NCBI GenBank assembly: GCA_903835255.1
Contig: CAILMI010000013.1
Location: 26,453-90,452 of the forward strand
Length of the DNA: 64,000 nucleotides
Source of the DNA: an uncultured Verrucomicrobia subdivision 3 bacterium
GTDB lineage: Bacteria; Verrucomicrobiota; Verrucomicrobiia; Limisphaerales; UBA11358
Direction: 5' to 3'
Below, one piece after another: positions 54,396-63,722 of this stretch. How positions within the stretch are numbered: the stretch's first letter is position 1; each line of letters opens with the position of its first letter. The position numbers were made by a program, and so were the translations under genes. Under the pieces are notes generated by a model. The model was not told the origin of the DNA, did not search any database, and saw only the letters and a list, made by a program, of their open reading frames with translations.

Positions 54396-54806
54396 TCATT
54401 TTAGAGGAAGGGCGGCTGTTTTCCAGGCGGCGGCGGCCAGGGCATCCCGGATGGCAGCCAGCAGAATTCCCCCGGTGCATTGGCTTTTGAGGAGCCGCTG
54501 ACTGGCGCGCTCCAGCCACTCTTCCTGCGCCACATTGCCCACCGAGTTGGTTGCCAGAATGATCACCGGAACTTTTTCCAGGGCTGAGTTGGCTCCCATG
54601 TACTGGAGCACCTCCTCCCCCGTGAACTTGGGCAGCATCAGGTCGAGCAGCACCAGGTCCGGGATTAAAACGGAAAGCCGCTTGATGGCCTCCAGCCCGT
54701 CCCGCGCGGGGATGACGTGAAACCCCGACTGCCGCAAATGAGTCTGATGCGCCGTCCGCACGACGGGATCGTCCTCCGCATAAAGAATGGTCCTGCTCCT
54801 TTGCAT
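54396..54806 (-). CDS. Single-domain response regulator
   Basis: 136 residues, only a receiver: acidic pair E11-D12-D13 in YAEDDPVV, phospho-acceptor D55 in LVLLDLMLPKFTG, Thr/Ser switch in ILATNSVG, and Lys in RLLKSQ near 108. With no output domain it may act by protein contacts. No histidine kinase is near. A link to the kdu genes is not supported by distance (129 bp) alone. Confidence 0.87.
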   Translation of the reverse strand: MQRSRTILYAEDDPVVRTAHQTHLRQSGFHVIPARDGLEAIKRLSVLIPDLVLLDLMLPKFTGEEVLQYMGANSALEKVPVIILATNSVGNVAQEEWLERASQRLLKSQCTGGILLAAIRDALAAAAWKTAALPLK

Positions 54807-54987
54807 GTGCGATCGCTGAAATCCCGGATGGGAAACCTCTTCGCATCCACAAGATCACCGGACCGGGGATGAATCAAGGGGAAATCGGATAAAAAATCGC
54901 CGCCGGAAAAACAGGGCGGGCGGGGCTTGGGGAGAGCGCCGGAGTTTTCGGTTCCCCCCCTCTGCGCGAGTTGTTAAGCTCTGCGCC

Positions 54988-57900
54988 GTGAGCCAAACCC
55001 AACCCCCGGGGCATTCCACCAAAGGTTTCTGGGCCCTGATTCTGACCCAGTTTCAGGGCGCGTTCAGTGACAATGTGGTCAAAAACCTGGTGATTTTCAT
55101 CGCCCTGTTCGGCACCTCTTTAACGGCGGTGGAGAAGAACCACTTTGGCGAATCCATCGGCGCCCTGTTCGCGCTGCCGTTCATCCTGTTCTCCATGGCC
55201 GGCGGTTTTCTTGCCGACCGCTTCAGCAAGCGCTCGGTGATGCTCGGGGTGAAGGGGTTTGAATTGCTCATCATGGCGCTGTTCCTTGCCGGCCTGTGGC
55301 GGATGGATAAAAACCTGCTGCTGGCGTGCGTGTTCCTGATGGGCACCCACAGCGCCCTCTTCGGCCCGTCCAAGTACGGCTCGCTCCCGGAACTGCTGCC
55401 GGAACGCCGGCTTTCCTGGGGCAACGGGCTGCTGGAACTCGGCACCTTCATGGCCATCATCCTCGGCACGGTCGCCGCCGCCCTGCTCGCCCACCGGTTC
55501 CGCGGGGAGCCGTGGATCTGCGGACTCCTCCTCATCGCCCTAGCCCTGTTCGGACTGCTGACCTGTTGCGCGATCACCCAAGTCCCCGCCGCCAATCCGC
55601 GCAAAAAATTCAGCGGCAATTTTCCGGCGGAGGTCTGGCGGCAGCTGCGGGCCATGCGCGGGGACCGTCCGCTCTGGCTGGCGATGATCGGCAACACCTA
55701 CTTCAATTTTCTCGGCGCGCTCCTGCTCTTGAATCTGTTTTTCTACGGGGCAGACGTGCTGCACCTAAATGAAGCTCAGGTGGGGCTGCTCAATGTCGCC
55801 CTGGCGCTGGGCATCGGGCTGGGCAGCGTGTCGGCAGGCTACCTTTCCGGCGGCAAGATTGAATACGGCCTCGTGCCGCTGGGCGCGTTCGGGCTTTCGG
55901 TTTTTTCCGCGCTGCTGGCCTGGCCGGGCGCCGGCGTGGGAATCAGCTACGTGCTGCTGGCGTTGCTCGGATTTTTCGGCGGATTTTTCATCGTCCCCCT
56001 CGCCGCCTTGTTGCAGCACCGGCCCAGCCCGGAAAACAGGGGCGAAGTCCAGGCCACCGCCAACCTGCTCGCGTTCGTGGGCGTGTTTCTCGCCTCCGGC
56101 GCGCACTGGCTGCTCGCGCAACAGTGCCAGCTCTCCCCGCGCCACATTTTTCTTGTCGGCGGCGTGATGACGCTGGCCGGCGCGGCTTATGTCCTGTTTT
56201 TGCTGCCCGATGCGCTGCTGCGCTTCGGGCTGTGGCTGGTCACCCGGACGCTCTATCGAATCCGGGTGGATGGGCGCGATCACATTCCGGCCAAAGGCGG
56301 CGCCCTGTTCGTCTGCAACCATGTGTCGTGGATGGACGCGCTGCTGCTCCTGGCCTCGACCGATCGCAAGGTCCGCTTTCTGATGTTCAAGGACATTTAC
56401 GAACGCCGGTGGATTCGCTGGGCGGCGCGGATCATGGGTGTGATTCCGGTGTCCTCCGGTCAGCGCCCCCGCGAATTAATCCAATCGCTTCTAACGGCCA
56501 GCGAGGCCATCCGCAGCGGCGAAGTTGTCTGTATTTTTGCCGAGGGCGAAATCACCCGCATCAGCCAGCTGCTCCCGTTCCGGCCCGGCCTGGAACGCAT
56601 CATGGAGGGAGTGGACGCGCCCATCATACCCATCTCGCTGGACCGCGTGCTGGGTAGCCCCCTGAGTTTCAAGCATGGCAAATTCATCCGGCGGCTGCCG
56701 GCGCAGATTCCGCACCCGGTCACGGTGACCTTTGGCGCGCCGCTGCCGGCGACTGCTGATGCTTTCACCGTGCGTCAGGCCGTACAGGAGTTGCAGTCAT
56801 CCGCCTGGGCTCATCGCCGCGACCGGATGCCAACGCTGTCCCGGCTCTGGGTCCGCACCGCCCGCCGTCATCCGCACCGCTTCGCCATGGCAGATGCGCA
56901 AACCGCAAACCTCTCGTTTGGCCATGCCCTGGTGCGCGCTGTCCTTCTGGCGCGGCGCCTGCGGAAAATCTGGGCCGGGCAGCCCATGGTCGGACTGCTG
57001 CTGCCGCCCAGCGTGCCGGGCGCGCTGGTCAATTACGCCGCGCTGCTCTGCGGCAAGGTGCCGGTGAATCTCAACTACACACTCCCGGCGGACGCGCTCG
57101 CGTCCTGTGCGCGGCAATGCGATATCCAGACCGTCCTCACTTCGCGGGCGTTTCTGGAAAAGGTGCCGATCACCGTTCCCGGCCGGATTATTTATCTGGA
57201 GGATATCGTTGGCGGGCGGGGCGCTCCCGAACTTCGCCCTCCGAACCCTCTGGAAAAACTCACGGCATTTTTTATGGCGCGCTGGCTGCCGGCGCCGCTT
57301 CTCGAATGGGTTCTGCGGGATCCCGCGCGCCCGCCCGCCGCGCCCGGCGGGCGGGGCGGTCAGGATGGAGTGAAGGGAAGACATTCGCGGCTCGACGATC
57401 TTGCCACGGTGATTTTTTCGAGCGGCAGCACCGGCGAACCCAAGGGGGTGATGCTGTCGCATTACAACATCGTGTCCAATGCCGAGCAGTTGGAGCAGGT
57501 GTTCGGTCTGGGCCGTGCGGACCGTCTGCTAGGCGTGCTCCCGTTTTTTCATTCCTTCGGTTTTACCAGCACGCTTGCCATGCCCGCGGCGGCGGGCGCG
57601 GGCGTGGTGTTTCACTCCAACCCGCTCGATACCCGGACCATCGGGACGCTGGTGCGCACCCGGGAGGTGACCTTTCTGCTGGCGACCCCCACCTTCCTGC
57701 AACTCTATCTGCGGGGGTGTGCCGCGGGCGATCTGGGCAGCGTGCGCTGGGTGATGACCGGGGCTGAGAAACTGCCCGAGCGCCTGGCAGCCGCCTTCGA
57801 GGAAAAATTCGGCATCCGCCCGCTCGAGGCCTACGGGTGCACCGAGTGCTCGCCGGCGGTCACCGTCAATGCCCGGGATTTCCGGGCGGCCGGCTTCCGC

Positions 57901-58485
57901 CAGGTGGCCGCCAAGCACGGGAGCATCGGCCATCCCCTGCCCGGCGTGAGCGTGCGGATTGTGGCTGTGGATCAGCCGCACAGCGACTGCTCCCTGCCGC
58001 CGGGCGAATCCGGCCTGCTCCAGGTGCGCGGCCCGAATGTGATGGTGGGCTACCTGGGCCGCCCGGATCAGACGGCGGAGGTGGTGCGCGACGGCTGGTA
58101 TCTGACCGGCGATGTGGCGCGGGTGGACGAGGACGGGTTCGTGCAGATCACCGACCGCCTGAGCCGGTTCAGCAAGATCGGCGGCGAGATGGTGCCGCAC
58201 ATCCGGATTGAGGAGCGGCTGCACGAGCTCGCCGGCGTGACGGAGCCGACCTTTGTCGTCACCGGCGTGCCCGATGAAAAGAAGGGCGAACGGCTGGTGG
58301 TGCTGCACCGACTGGAGGAAGCGGGTCTGGCGGTCTGCCTGGAAAAACTCGGCGCCTGCGATCTGCCGAATTTGTGGAAGCCCAAGGCGGAATCGTTTTT
58401 CCGGGTGGAACAGTTTCCTCTGCTCGGCACCGGCAAGCTAGACCTGCGCGGGGTGAAGGCCATCGCCGCCCAGGTTGCCGGCTGA
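54988..58485 (+). CDS. LplT-PlsC-AMP ligase fusion (Aas-type phospholipid acyltransferase)
   Basis: 1165 residues from a GTG. Residues about 1-425: MFS lysophospholipid transporter of the LplT type (LTQFQGAFSDNVVKNLVIFI). About 435-640: glycerol-phosphate acyltransferase with NHVSWMDAL near 443 and FAEGEITR near 517. About 660-1165: acyl-AMP ligase with SSGSTGEPKG near 810, YGCTECSPAV near 948 and WYLTGDVARVDEDGF near 1037. In E. coli LplT and Aas are separate and together re-import and re-acylate lysophosphatidylethanolamine. Here one chain should do both. It is monocistronic. Confidence 0.93.
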   Translation: MSQTQPPGHSTKGFWALILTQFQGAFSDNVVKNLVIFIALFGTSLTAVEKNHFGESIGALFALPFILFSMAGGFLADRFSKRSVMLGVKGFELLIMALFLAGLWRMDKNLLLACVFLMGTHSALFGPSKYGSLPELLPERRLSWGNGLLELGTFMAIILGTVAAALLAHRFRGEPWICGLLLIALALFGLLTCCAITQVPAANPRKKFSGNFPAEVWRQLRAMRGDRPLWLAMIGNTYFNFLGALLLLNLFFYGADVLHLNEAQVGLLNVALALGIGLGSVSAGYLSGGKIEYGLVPLGAFGLSVFSALLAWPGAGVGISYVLLALLGFFGGFFIVPLAALLQHRPSPENRGEVQATANLLAFVGVFLASGAHWLLAQQCQLSPRHIFLVGGVMTLAGAAYVLFLLPDALLRFGLWLVTRTLYRIRVDGRDHIPAKGGALFVCNHVSWMDALLLLASTDRKVRFLMFKDIYERRWIRWAARIMGVIPVSSGQRPRELIQSLLTASEAIRSGEVVCIFAEGEITRISQLLPFRPGLERIMEGVDAPIIPISLDRVLGSPLSFKHGKFIRRLPAQIPHPVTVTFGAPLPATADAFTVRQAVQELQSSAWAHRRDRMPTLSRLWVRTARRHPHRFAMADAQTANLSFGHALVRAVLLARRLRKIWAGQPMVGLLLPPSVPGALVNYAALLCGKVPVNLNYTLPADALASCARQCDIQTVLTSRAFLEKVPITVPGRIIYLEDIVGGRGAPELRPPNPLEKLTAFFMARWLPAPLLEWVLRDPARPPAAPGGRGGQDGVKGRHSRLDDLATVIFSSGSTGEPKGVMLSHYNIVSNAEQLEQVFGLGRADRLLGVLPFFHSFGFTSTLAMPAAAGAGVVFHSNPLDTRTIGTLVRTREVTFLLATPTFLQLYLRGCAAGDLGSVRWVMTGAEKLPERLAAAFEEKFGIRPLEAYGCTECSPAVTVNARDFRAAGFRQVAAKHGSIGHPLPGVSVRIVAVDQPHSDCSLPPGESGLLQVRGPNVMVGYLGRPDQTAEVVRDGWYLTGDVARVDEDGFVQITDRLSRFSKIGGEMVPHIRIEERLHELAGVTEPTFVVTGVPDEKKGERLVVLHRLEEAGLAVCLEKLGACDLPNLWKPKAESFFRVEQFPLLGTGKLDLRGVKAIAAQVAG

Positions 58486-58578
58486 AAAGATTTTGGGTTC
58501 TAAGAGACTAGGGGCCGGGCAGCTCCTTTTAAAAAACAGGATTCCTGTTCCTCCGGGGTTGGAGCTATCGCGGCGGCG

Positions 58579-59157
58579 ATGAAAGTTTTGCAGATTGTTT
58601 TGAGCGCGTGCCCGACCTATTCTGCCGCCATGGCCAGTGAAGATGATTTCCTGCAAGACCCGCCCAGCCACAAGTTCATCACGGCAGCGTGCGCGCCCGC
58701 CTTGGTCAGCACCATCGCAGGCGTGAAGCTTGAAGGCTTCACTGGCGGCAGCGACGGGCGCGGACAGCTGAGCGAATTATTAAGCCTGCGCGATCCAGCC
58801 GAGCCGCCCATCGTGCATGCCTACAAGGTGGACAGCCAGCCGGGCTCGATCCGCGCCTGGTTGCTGCACCGCAGCCAGACCGACCGACTGTGCTTCACCG
58901 AGGGTGACTTCCGCATCGTGTTATATGATGTGCGCCGAGAAAGTCCGAGTTGGGGCCAATTAATGGTAGTGGACGCGGGGGCGGGCAATCCCATGCGCAT
59001 CCATATTCCGCCGCGCGTGGCGCATGGCGTGCAGAACCGGGGGGCGCGGGCGTCGTTCATCAACCTGCCCACCCGCATCTACGATCCCGCCAGCCCGGAT
59101 AAGTTCCGCATCCCCCCGGGCGATCCGCGCATTCCCTACACGTTTCATGTCGCCTAG
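58579..59157 (+). CDS. RmlC-like dTDP-4-dehydrorhamnose 3,5-epimerase family protein
   Basis: 192 residues from 58579; the ATG at 58630 (MASEDDF) is a plausible later start. The cupin-type core is seen in GSIRAWLLHRSQTDRLCFTE and GDFRIVLYDVRRESPSWGQL, and PPRVAHGVQNRG matches the RmlC active-site region. The Tyr and His-Asp dyad of true RmlC cannot be fully placed, so it may act on another nucleotide sugar. The next gene starts within its last 11 bp, suggesting surface-polysaccharide work. Confidence 0.78.
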   Translation: MKVLQIVLSACPTYSAAMASEDDFLQDPPSHKFITAACAPALVSTIAGVKLEGFTGGSDGRGQLSELLSLRDPAEPPIVHAYKVDSQPGSIRAWLLHRSQTDRLCFTEGDFRIVLYDVRRESPSWGQLMVVDAGAGNPMRIHIPPRVAHGVQNRGARASFINLPTRIYDPASPDKFRIPPGDPRIPYTFHVA

Positions 59158-60385
59158 CCTCACCGTTCTCATCCCCACCTGGAACCGCAGCCGCCACATT
59201 CTGCCGAGCCTGCGCTCGGTGCTGGCGCAGGACGACGTGGATTTTGAGGTAATTCTCTGCGGGGATGGATGCGATGACGATACCGCCGATGTCGTGCGCC
59301 CCTTTCTCGGGCCGCGCGTGCGCTGGATCAACTTGCCCCGCAACACTGGCAGCCAAGCCTACGCCAATAATGAAGGATTGAAGCAGGCGCGGGGCGAACT
59401 AATTGCCTACCTCGGGCATGATGACATCTGGGCCCCCTGGCATCTGCGCGAGGCGCGGCGGGTGCTGGCCGACCCGGCGATTGATGTGGCGGTGGCGGGC
59501 GGCTTCTTCCAAGGCCCGCAGGGCAGCCATCATCTCATGGTGACGGGGCTTTTCGATGACCGCGAGGCGGATCGGGTGCCCTTCACCCATTTCCTGCCGC
59601 CGCCCTCGCTCGTCCATCGCCGCGAGGCGGGCCGGCGGGTGGGCGGGTGGGGCCGGCCGGAGGAGTTATCGTTGCAAGCCGACCGCGACTTCCAATTGCG
59701 GCTGGCAGCCAGCGGCAGCCGCTTCCGTTCCACCGGTGTGGTGAGCCTGCACAAATTTGCCGCGAGCGACCGTTATCTTTTTTATCTCCATCCCGACTCG
59801 CAGGAGCAGGAAACCATGCTCGCCCGTTTTGCCCGGCGGGGTCATGCCCGCTGGCTTCAGCGGATGATCAATGGCGCGCGCCGGGCGGGGAATTTTCATT
59901 CTTTGCTGCAGGAGGCCCCCAGCGAACCGGGGGAATTATGGCGCCGCTCACGCCGGGTGCGCGGGCATCTGCAGGCAGAGCTCAAGCCGCTGGGCGAAGG
60001 GGTGGAGATGGTCCAGGAGACCGGGCCGCGCGCCCTCGATTGGTACGGGCTGGAACAGCAGCGCTTCTGCTGGTCGGGGCCCTCGCCCCGCCCGCGGCTG
60101 CTCTTGCCGGTGCGGCATGCGGGCCGGGCCGAGGTGGAGATCGAGATCGCCCATGCGCGACCCGGTTTCTTTGCAGATTTCAGCCTTCAAGTGAATGGCC
60201 AGCCGGTCGCCCACGTGCGCACGCCGGGCATTCTGCGCTTTGTGGCCGAACTCAAAGCCAATGCAGCCAGCGTGGTGCAGTTTCACGCCCCCACCCGTCC
60301 GGCCGAAAGCTTCTCCAAATTCCCCGACCGGCGTCGGTTGGGATTTGCCATCGGGCGCATCCGCATCAAGCCGGTTTTAGAGTGA
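59147..60385 (+). CDS. Family 2 glycosyltransferase with extra C-terminal domain
   Basis: 412 residues from the ATG at 59147 (MSPSLTVLIPTWNRSRHILP); the longer frame is inside the previous gene. GT-A core: DGCDDDTADVV near 44 and the metal site GHDDIWAPWH near 93. After about residue 230 a helical part and then a beta-rich C-terminus (RAEVEIEIAHARPGFFADFS) not part of the catalytic fold, perhaps a carbohydrate-binding or sandwich domain. Coupled to the RmlC-like gene. Confidence 0.87.
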   Translation: MSPSLTVLIPTWNRSRHILPSLRSVLAQDDVDFEVILCGDGCDDDTADVVRPFLGPRVRWINLPRNTGSQAYANNEGLKQARGELIAYLGHDDIWAPWHLREARRVLADPAIDVAVAGGFFQGPQGSHHLMVTGLFDDREADRVPFTHFLPPPSLVHRREAGRRVGGWGRPEELSLQADRDFQLRLAASGSRFRSTGVVSLHKFAASDRYLFYLHPDSQEQETMLARFARRGHARWLQRMINGARRAGNFHSLLQEAPSEPGELWRRSRRVRGHLQAELKPLGEGVEMVQETGPRALDWYGLEQQRFCWSGPSPRPRLLLPVRHAGRAEVEIEIAHARPGFFADFSLQVNGQPVAHVRTPGILRFVAELKANAASVVQFHAPTRPAESFSKFPDRRRLGFAIGRIRIKPVLE

Positions 60386-60639
60386 GGCCCCATCCAGCAG
60401 GAACCGGAAGTGCGTTTTTGGCCGCCGGTTTTCCCGGGATTTGCGGATCCTCTCGCTGTCGATTCCTCCGTTGCCGGAACAAAAAAATGCCACCCAACTC
60501 GAATCCTTCCGCGAAGAAACCCAACGCCACGCGCGCCTCTGCGGACGAAAGTACGCCGCGCTGGGGGGCGTTGAAGCCGTCGCTACCGCACCAGACCTTC
60601 AGCGGAGCACTGTGAAATGAAACCGCGCCCGCCCTCTCC
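60386..60639. other. Gap after the glycosyltransferase with no gene seen
   Basis: With the R3 repeat this makes a 589-bp gap. Short open frames (for example 60617-60931) pass through the repeat and are not protein-like. Confidence 0.6.
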
Positions 60640-60872
60640 AATCCCAAAGGGATTACGTCCTCCAGCCCAGAGCTGGTCCGAGCCGGACCGGCGAGGAGCT
60701 ACCCTGGATTACTCGTCCCAATTATTTTCCCAACCCCAACGGGGTTGCGTCGCCCCCATCCGCGCGCGTGGCCACAACCCCGTTGGAGTTGTTTTTATTT
60801 TGCATCGTTCACCCAAGGTAGCCTCGCGGACTCGGCAACCTTGGGCTAAATGCTGTTACCCCATTGGGGTAA
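60640..60872. repeat. Interspersed palindromic repeat R3
   Basis: Five short dyads in 233 bp: AATCCC/GGGATT (60640-60654), CAACCCC/GGGGTTG (60731-60747), CAACCCC/GGAGTTG (60775-60791, one mismatch), CCCAAGGT/ACCTTGGG (60812-60845) and TTACCCC/GGGGTAA (60856-60872). The spacers in four of them are 3 nt (AAA, AAC, GTT, ATT). The type resembles palindromic cassettes common in Verrucomicrobia and Planctomycetes genomes. Confidence 0.75.
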
Positions 60873-60974
60873 ATCAAATCGCCGAAACCCAACGCCGCGC
60901 CCGGCGGACGCGTCCTTTGAGCGGGCGGTGAAGCAAGTGCCCCAGCCCGCCCCAAAACTCCGGAAGAACACGAC

Positions 60975-62516
60975 ATGTACGAAGCCAATTTCTCTGCCAG
61001 CCAGTTGACGGAACTCGAGCGCAGTTCGCTTTTCAGCGGCGATCTGGCACCGGTGCCGGCGGCGCAGCGGCGCTGGGGCATCGGCAGTTTCGCGGGACTG
61101 TGGATCTCCATGGCGGCCTGCATTCCGACCTACATGCTGGCTTCGTCGCTGATCGGCGGAGGAATGAACTGGTGGCAGGCGGTGCTTACCATTTTCCTGG
61201 GTAATGTGATTGTGCTGGTGCCGATGATCCTCAACGCGCACGCCGGGACGAAATACGGCATCCCGTTCCCGGTGTATTGCCGGGCGGCTTTTGGCACGCG
61301 GGGCGCCAACATCCCGGCGCTCATGCGCGCCTTCGTGGCGTGCGGGTGGTTTGGCATCCAGACCTGGATCGGGGGCAACGCCATTTTTAAGATTCTCGCG
61401 ATATTCATGCCTTCCCTTGCCGCGGGACACCCTCTGCCGCTCCTCGGCATCTCGCTGGCCCAGTTCGTCTGCTTTCTCTTTTTTTGGGCGGTCAACGTCT
61501 GGGTCATTCACCGGGGTATCGAAACCATCCGGCATCTCCTGAACATCAAGGCTCCGCTGCTCATCGCGCTCGGTCTCTTGCTGCTGTGGTGGGCCTATCG
61601 CGAGGCGGGCGGGTTCGGGCCGATTCTTTCCCAGCCGTCACAGTTTGACGAGGCCGGGCCGAAGGCCGGGCAATTCTGGGGTTATTTCTTTCCGGCCTTG
61701 ACCGGAATGATCGGCTTCTGGGCCACGCTCTCGCTGAACATCCCCGATTTCTCCCGCTACGCCAAAACCCAGCGCGATCAGGTCCTTGGCCAGGCCCTCG
61801 GCCTGCCGGTCACCATGGCGCTTTATTCTTTCATCGGCGTCGCAGTCACCTCAGCCACGACCATCATCTACGGAACCACCCTCTGGGATCCGGTGGATGT
61901 GCTAACCCGTTTCAAGAATCCGCTGGTGCTAGTGGTCGCCATGGTGGCGCTCTGCATCGCCACCCTTGCGACGAACATCGCCGCCAATGTGGTCAGCCCA
62001 GCGAATGATTTTGCCCATCTGGCGCCGCGCAGAATCTCGTTTCGCATGGGGGGTTACCTCACCGCTCTCCTCGGGGTGCTCATGATGCCTTGGAAGCTGG
62101 TGGCCGACCCGGACGGTTATATATTCACCTGGCTCATTGCCTACGGGGCGCTGCTCGGGCCGATTGGCGGGATTTTGATCGCGGACTATTTCGTCTGGCG
62201 GCGAGGCGTGCTGGACCTGGCGGCGCTTTACCGGACGGACGGAGCCTATCGTTATACCAAGGGCTTCAGCGGCGTGGCTTTGGTGGCGCTGGCTCTGGGG
62301 GTGTTGCCGAGCCTGCCGGGTTTTCTGGAGCAAGTGAAGCTGTGCCGGCCAGGAACGGCGCCCCCGTTTCTCGTTCACCTTTACGATTATGCCTGGTTTG
62401 TCGGTTTCGGAGTGGCGTTTGCGGCTTATCTGACCGGGAGAAAACTGGTTTCACCAAAAAATGGGCGTCAGCGCCAAGTGAGAATTGATAAAACGACTCA
62501 TAGGGAACCTACATGA
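60975..62516 (+). CDS. NCS1-family nucleobase:cation symporter
   Basis: 513 residues, about 12 hydrophobic segments. NCS1 landmarks: SSLFSGDLAPVPAAQRRWGI, LWISMAACIPTYMLASSLIG, GIPFPVYCRAAFG, FVACGWFGIQTWIGGNAIFK and LSLNIPDFSRYAKTQRDQVL. Members import cytosine, uracil, hydantoin, allantoin or thiamine-like rings with Na+ or H+. Substrate not assignable. Its stop overlaps the next start (ATGA). Confidence 0.93.
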   Translation: MYEANFSASQLTELERSSLFSGDLAPVPAAQRRWGIGSFAGLWISMAACIPTYMLASSLIGGGMNWWQAVLTIFLGNVIVLVPMILNAHAGTKYGIPFPVYCRAAFGTRGANIPALMRAFVACGWFGIQTWIGGNAIFKILAIFMPSLAAGHPLPLLGISLAQFVCFLFFWAVNVWVIHRGIETIRHLLNIKAPLLIALGLLLLWWAYREAGGFGPILSQPSQFDEAGPKAGQFWGYFFPALTGMIGFWATLSLNIPDFSRYAKTQRDQVLGQALGLPVTMALYSFIGVAVTSATTIIYGTTLWDPVDVLTRFKNPLVLVVAMVALCIATLATNIAANVVSPANDFAHLAPRRISFRMGGYLTALLGVLMMPWKLVADPDGYIFTWLIAYGALLGPIGGILIADYFVWRRGVLDLAALYRTDGAYRYTKGFSGVALVALALGVLPSLPGFLEQVKLCRPGTAPPFLVHLYDYAWFVGFGVAFAAYLTGRKLVSPKNGRQRQVRIDKTTHREPT

Positions 62517-63370
62517 GCACAAATTACGATCCCATTGCTGAGCAATACCAACGGGCGAAGCAGCAGCTCTGGCGGTCCTTTGTTGAGTCCTACACTCTGA
62601 TGGAACTCATCGGTGATCCGACGGGCCTGTCCGTCATCGACCTCGCCTGTGGCGAAGGATTCTATACCCGGAAGCTTCGGCAGTTAGGCGCACACCGCGT
62701 GCGGGGCGCCGATCTTTCCGGCGCCATGATTGATTTGGCCCGCGCACAGGAAGCACACCATCAACTGGGAATCGAATACATCGCGGCGGACGCTCGGGCT
62801 CTGAATCCCTCCGACAAAGTGGACCTGGTCGTGGCCGCATACCTTCTGAATTACGCCCAGGATCCAGGCGAACTGCAGGCGATGTGCGACGGGGTCTCCC
62901 GCTGCCTCCGGCCCGGCGGCCGCTTTGTCACGGTGAATGCCAATCCGCTGTTGCATTTTCCGACCGCGCCCTCGTATCGCAAATACGGGTTTGAAACGCA
63001 GGTGCCGTCCCTCTGGCGGGAAGGGGCTCCAATCCGATGGATATTCCATTTGAGCGACGGTGCCTTTGAGGTTGAAAACCATCACCTCAACAGGGACTCC
63101 CACGAAACAGCCCTGGGCCGGGCTGGATTTCAAACCATACGATGGTTACCGCCACGCGTTTCACCCGAAGGCCTGACGCGCCACGGCATGTCCTACTGGC
63201 GGGATCTGCTGGAGTATCCTCCGTTTATTTTCATGGAGTGCGTCAAGGCCGCCGGGGATCGAGATACCATTCCCGATTCACTGGCCAAGCTGCCTCTAGG
63301 AAATGCGTCGCGCGAAGCAAGCAGGCAATCCCGACAGTCAGGAACAAAGCCGAAAAGAGGTTCTTCATAG
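62513..63370 (+). CDS. SAM-dependent small-molecule methyltransferase
   Basis: 285 residues; start overlaps the permease stop by 4 nt. Class I fold: VIDLACGEGFYTRKLRQLG near 42, GADLSGAMIDLARAQEAHHQ, ADARALN and LVVAAYLLNYAQDPGELQAM. The N-terminus MSTNYDPIAEQYQRAKQQLW recalls ToxA-type N-methyltransferases of azapteridine synthesis, as I remember that family; this is not verified. Coupling to a nucleobase carrier suggests a nitrogen-ring substrate. Confidence 0.87.
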   Translation: MSTNYDPIAEQYQRAKQQLWRSFVESYTLMELIGDPTGLSVIDLACGEGFYTRKLRQLGAHRVRGADLSGAMIDLARAQEAHHQLGIEYIAADARALNPSDKVDLVVAAYLLNYAQDPGELQAMCDGVSRCLRPGGRFVTVNANPLLHFPTAPSYRKYGFETQVPSLWREGAPIRWIFHLSDGAFEVENHHLNRDSHETALGRAGFQTIRWLPPRVSPEGLTRHGMSYWRDLLEYPPFIFMECVKAAGDRDTIPDSLAKLPLGNASREASRQSRQSGTKPKRGSS

Positions 63371-63400
63371 TGACCACCCATCCCCTCCCGCCTGCAAGGC

Positions 63401-63722
63401 CATTCGCGTTCATTCGCGCAATTCGTGTCATGCCTTTCCCCAATAATGGGCTCCAGCGACCCACTGGTTTTCCCCTCTCCGCCTCGCTAGGGAGAGGGCC
63501 AGGGAGAGGTCTCGCTTCAATGAATTCGTGTTCATTCGTGCAATTCGCGTCAAAGTTTTTGCTTCATCAATGGGGTCCAGTTCCTTGCTGGCTTTGTGAT
63601 AAAATATCCCCTCCATATTTCGTGTATTTCGCGGTTAAAAATGTCCCTCCCCAATTCGCGTCAATTCGTGAAATTCGAGTCAAAGCCCCCTCCCAATTCG
63701 TGTTCATTCGTGTAATTCGTGT
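63401..63722. repeat. Short AATTCG-rich repeat tract R4
   Basis: Five related units of about 26-35 bp at 63401-63430, 63522-63554, 63616-63641, 63651-63685 and 63692-63722, built on AATTCGTGTTCATTCGTG. The spacers are uneven (10 to 91 bp), and a CTCTCC/GGAGAG-rich segment lies between units one and two. Not a CRISPR. The rest of the gap, 63723-64000, shows no gene. Confidence 0.7.

Noticed and set aside
60617..60931. 104-residue plus-strand frame
   Set aside because: Translation of repeat R3; the same DNA is a set of palindromes.
63401..63722. Possible CRISPR array
   Set aside because: Units are degenerate, unequal in length and unevenly spaced, with no spacer-like unique segments of constant size and no cas genes.
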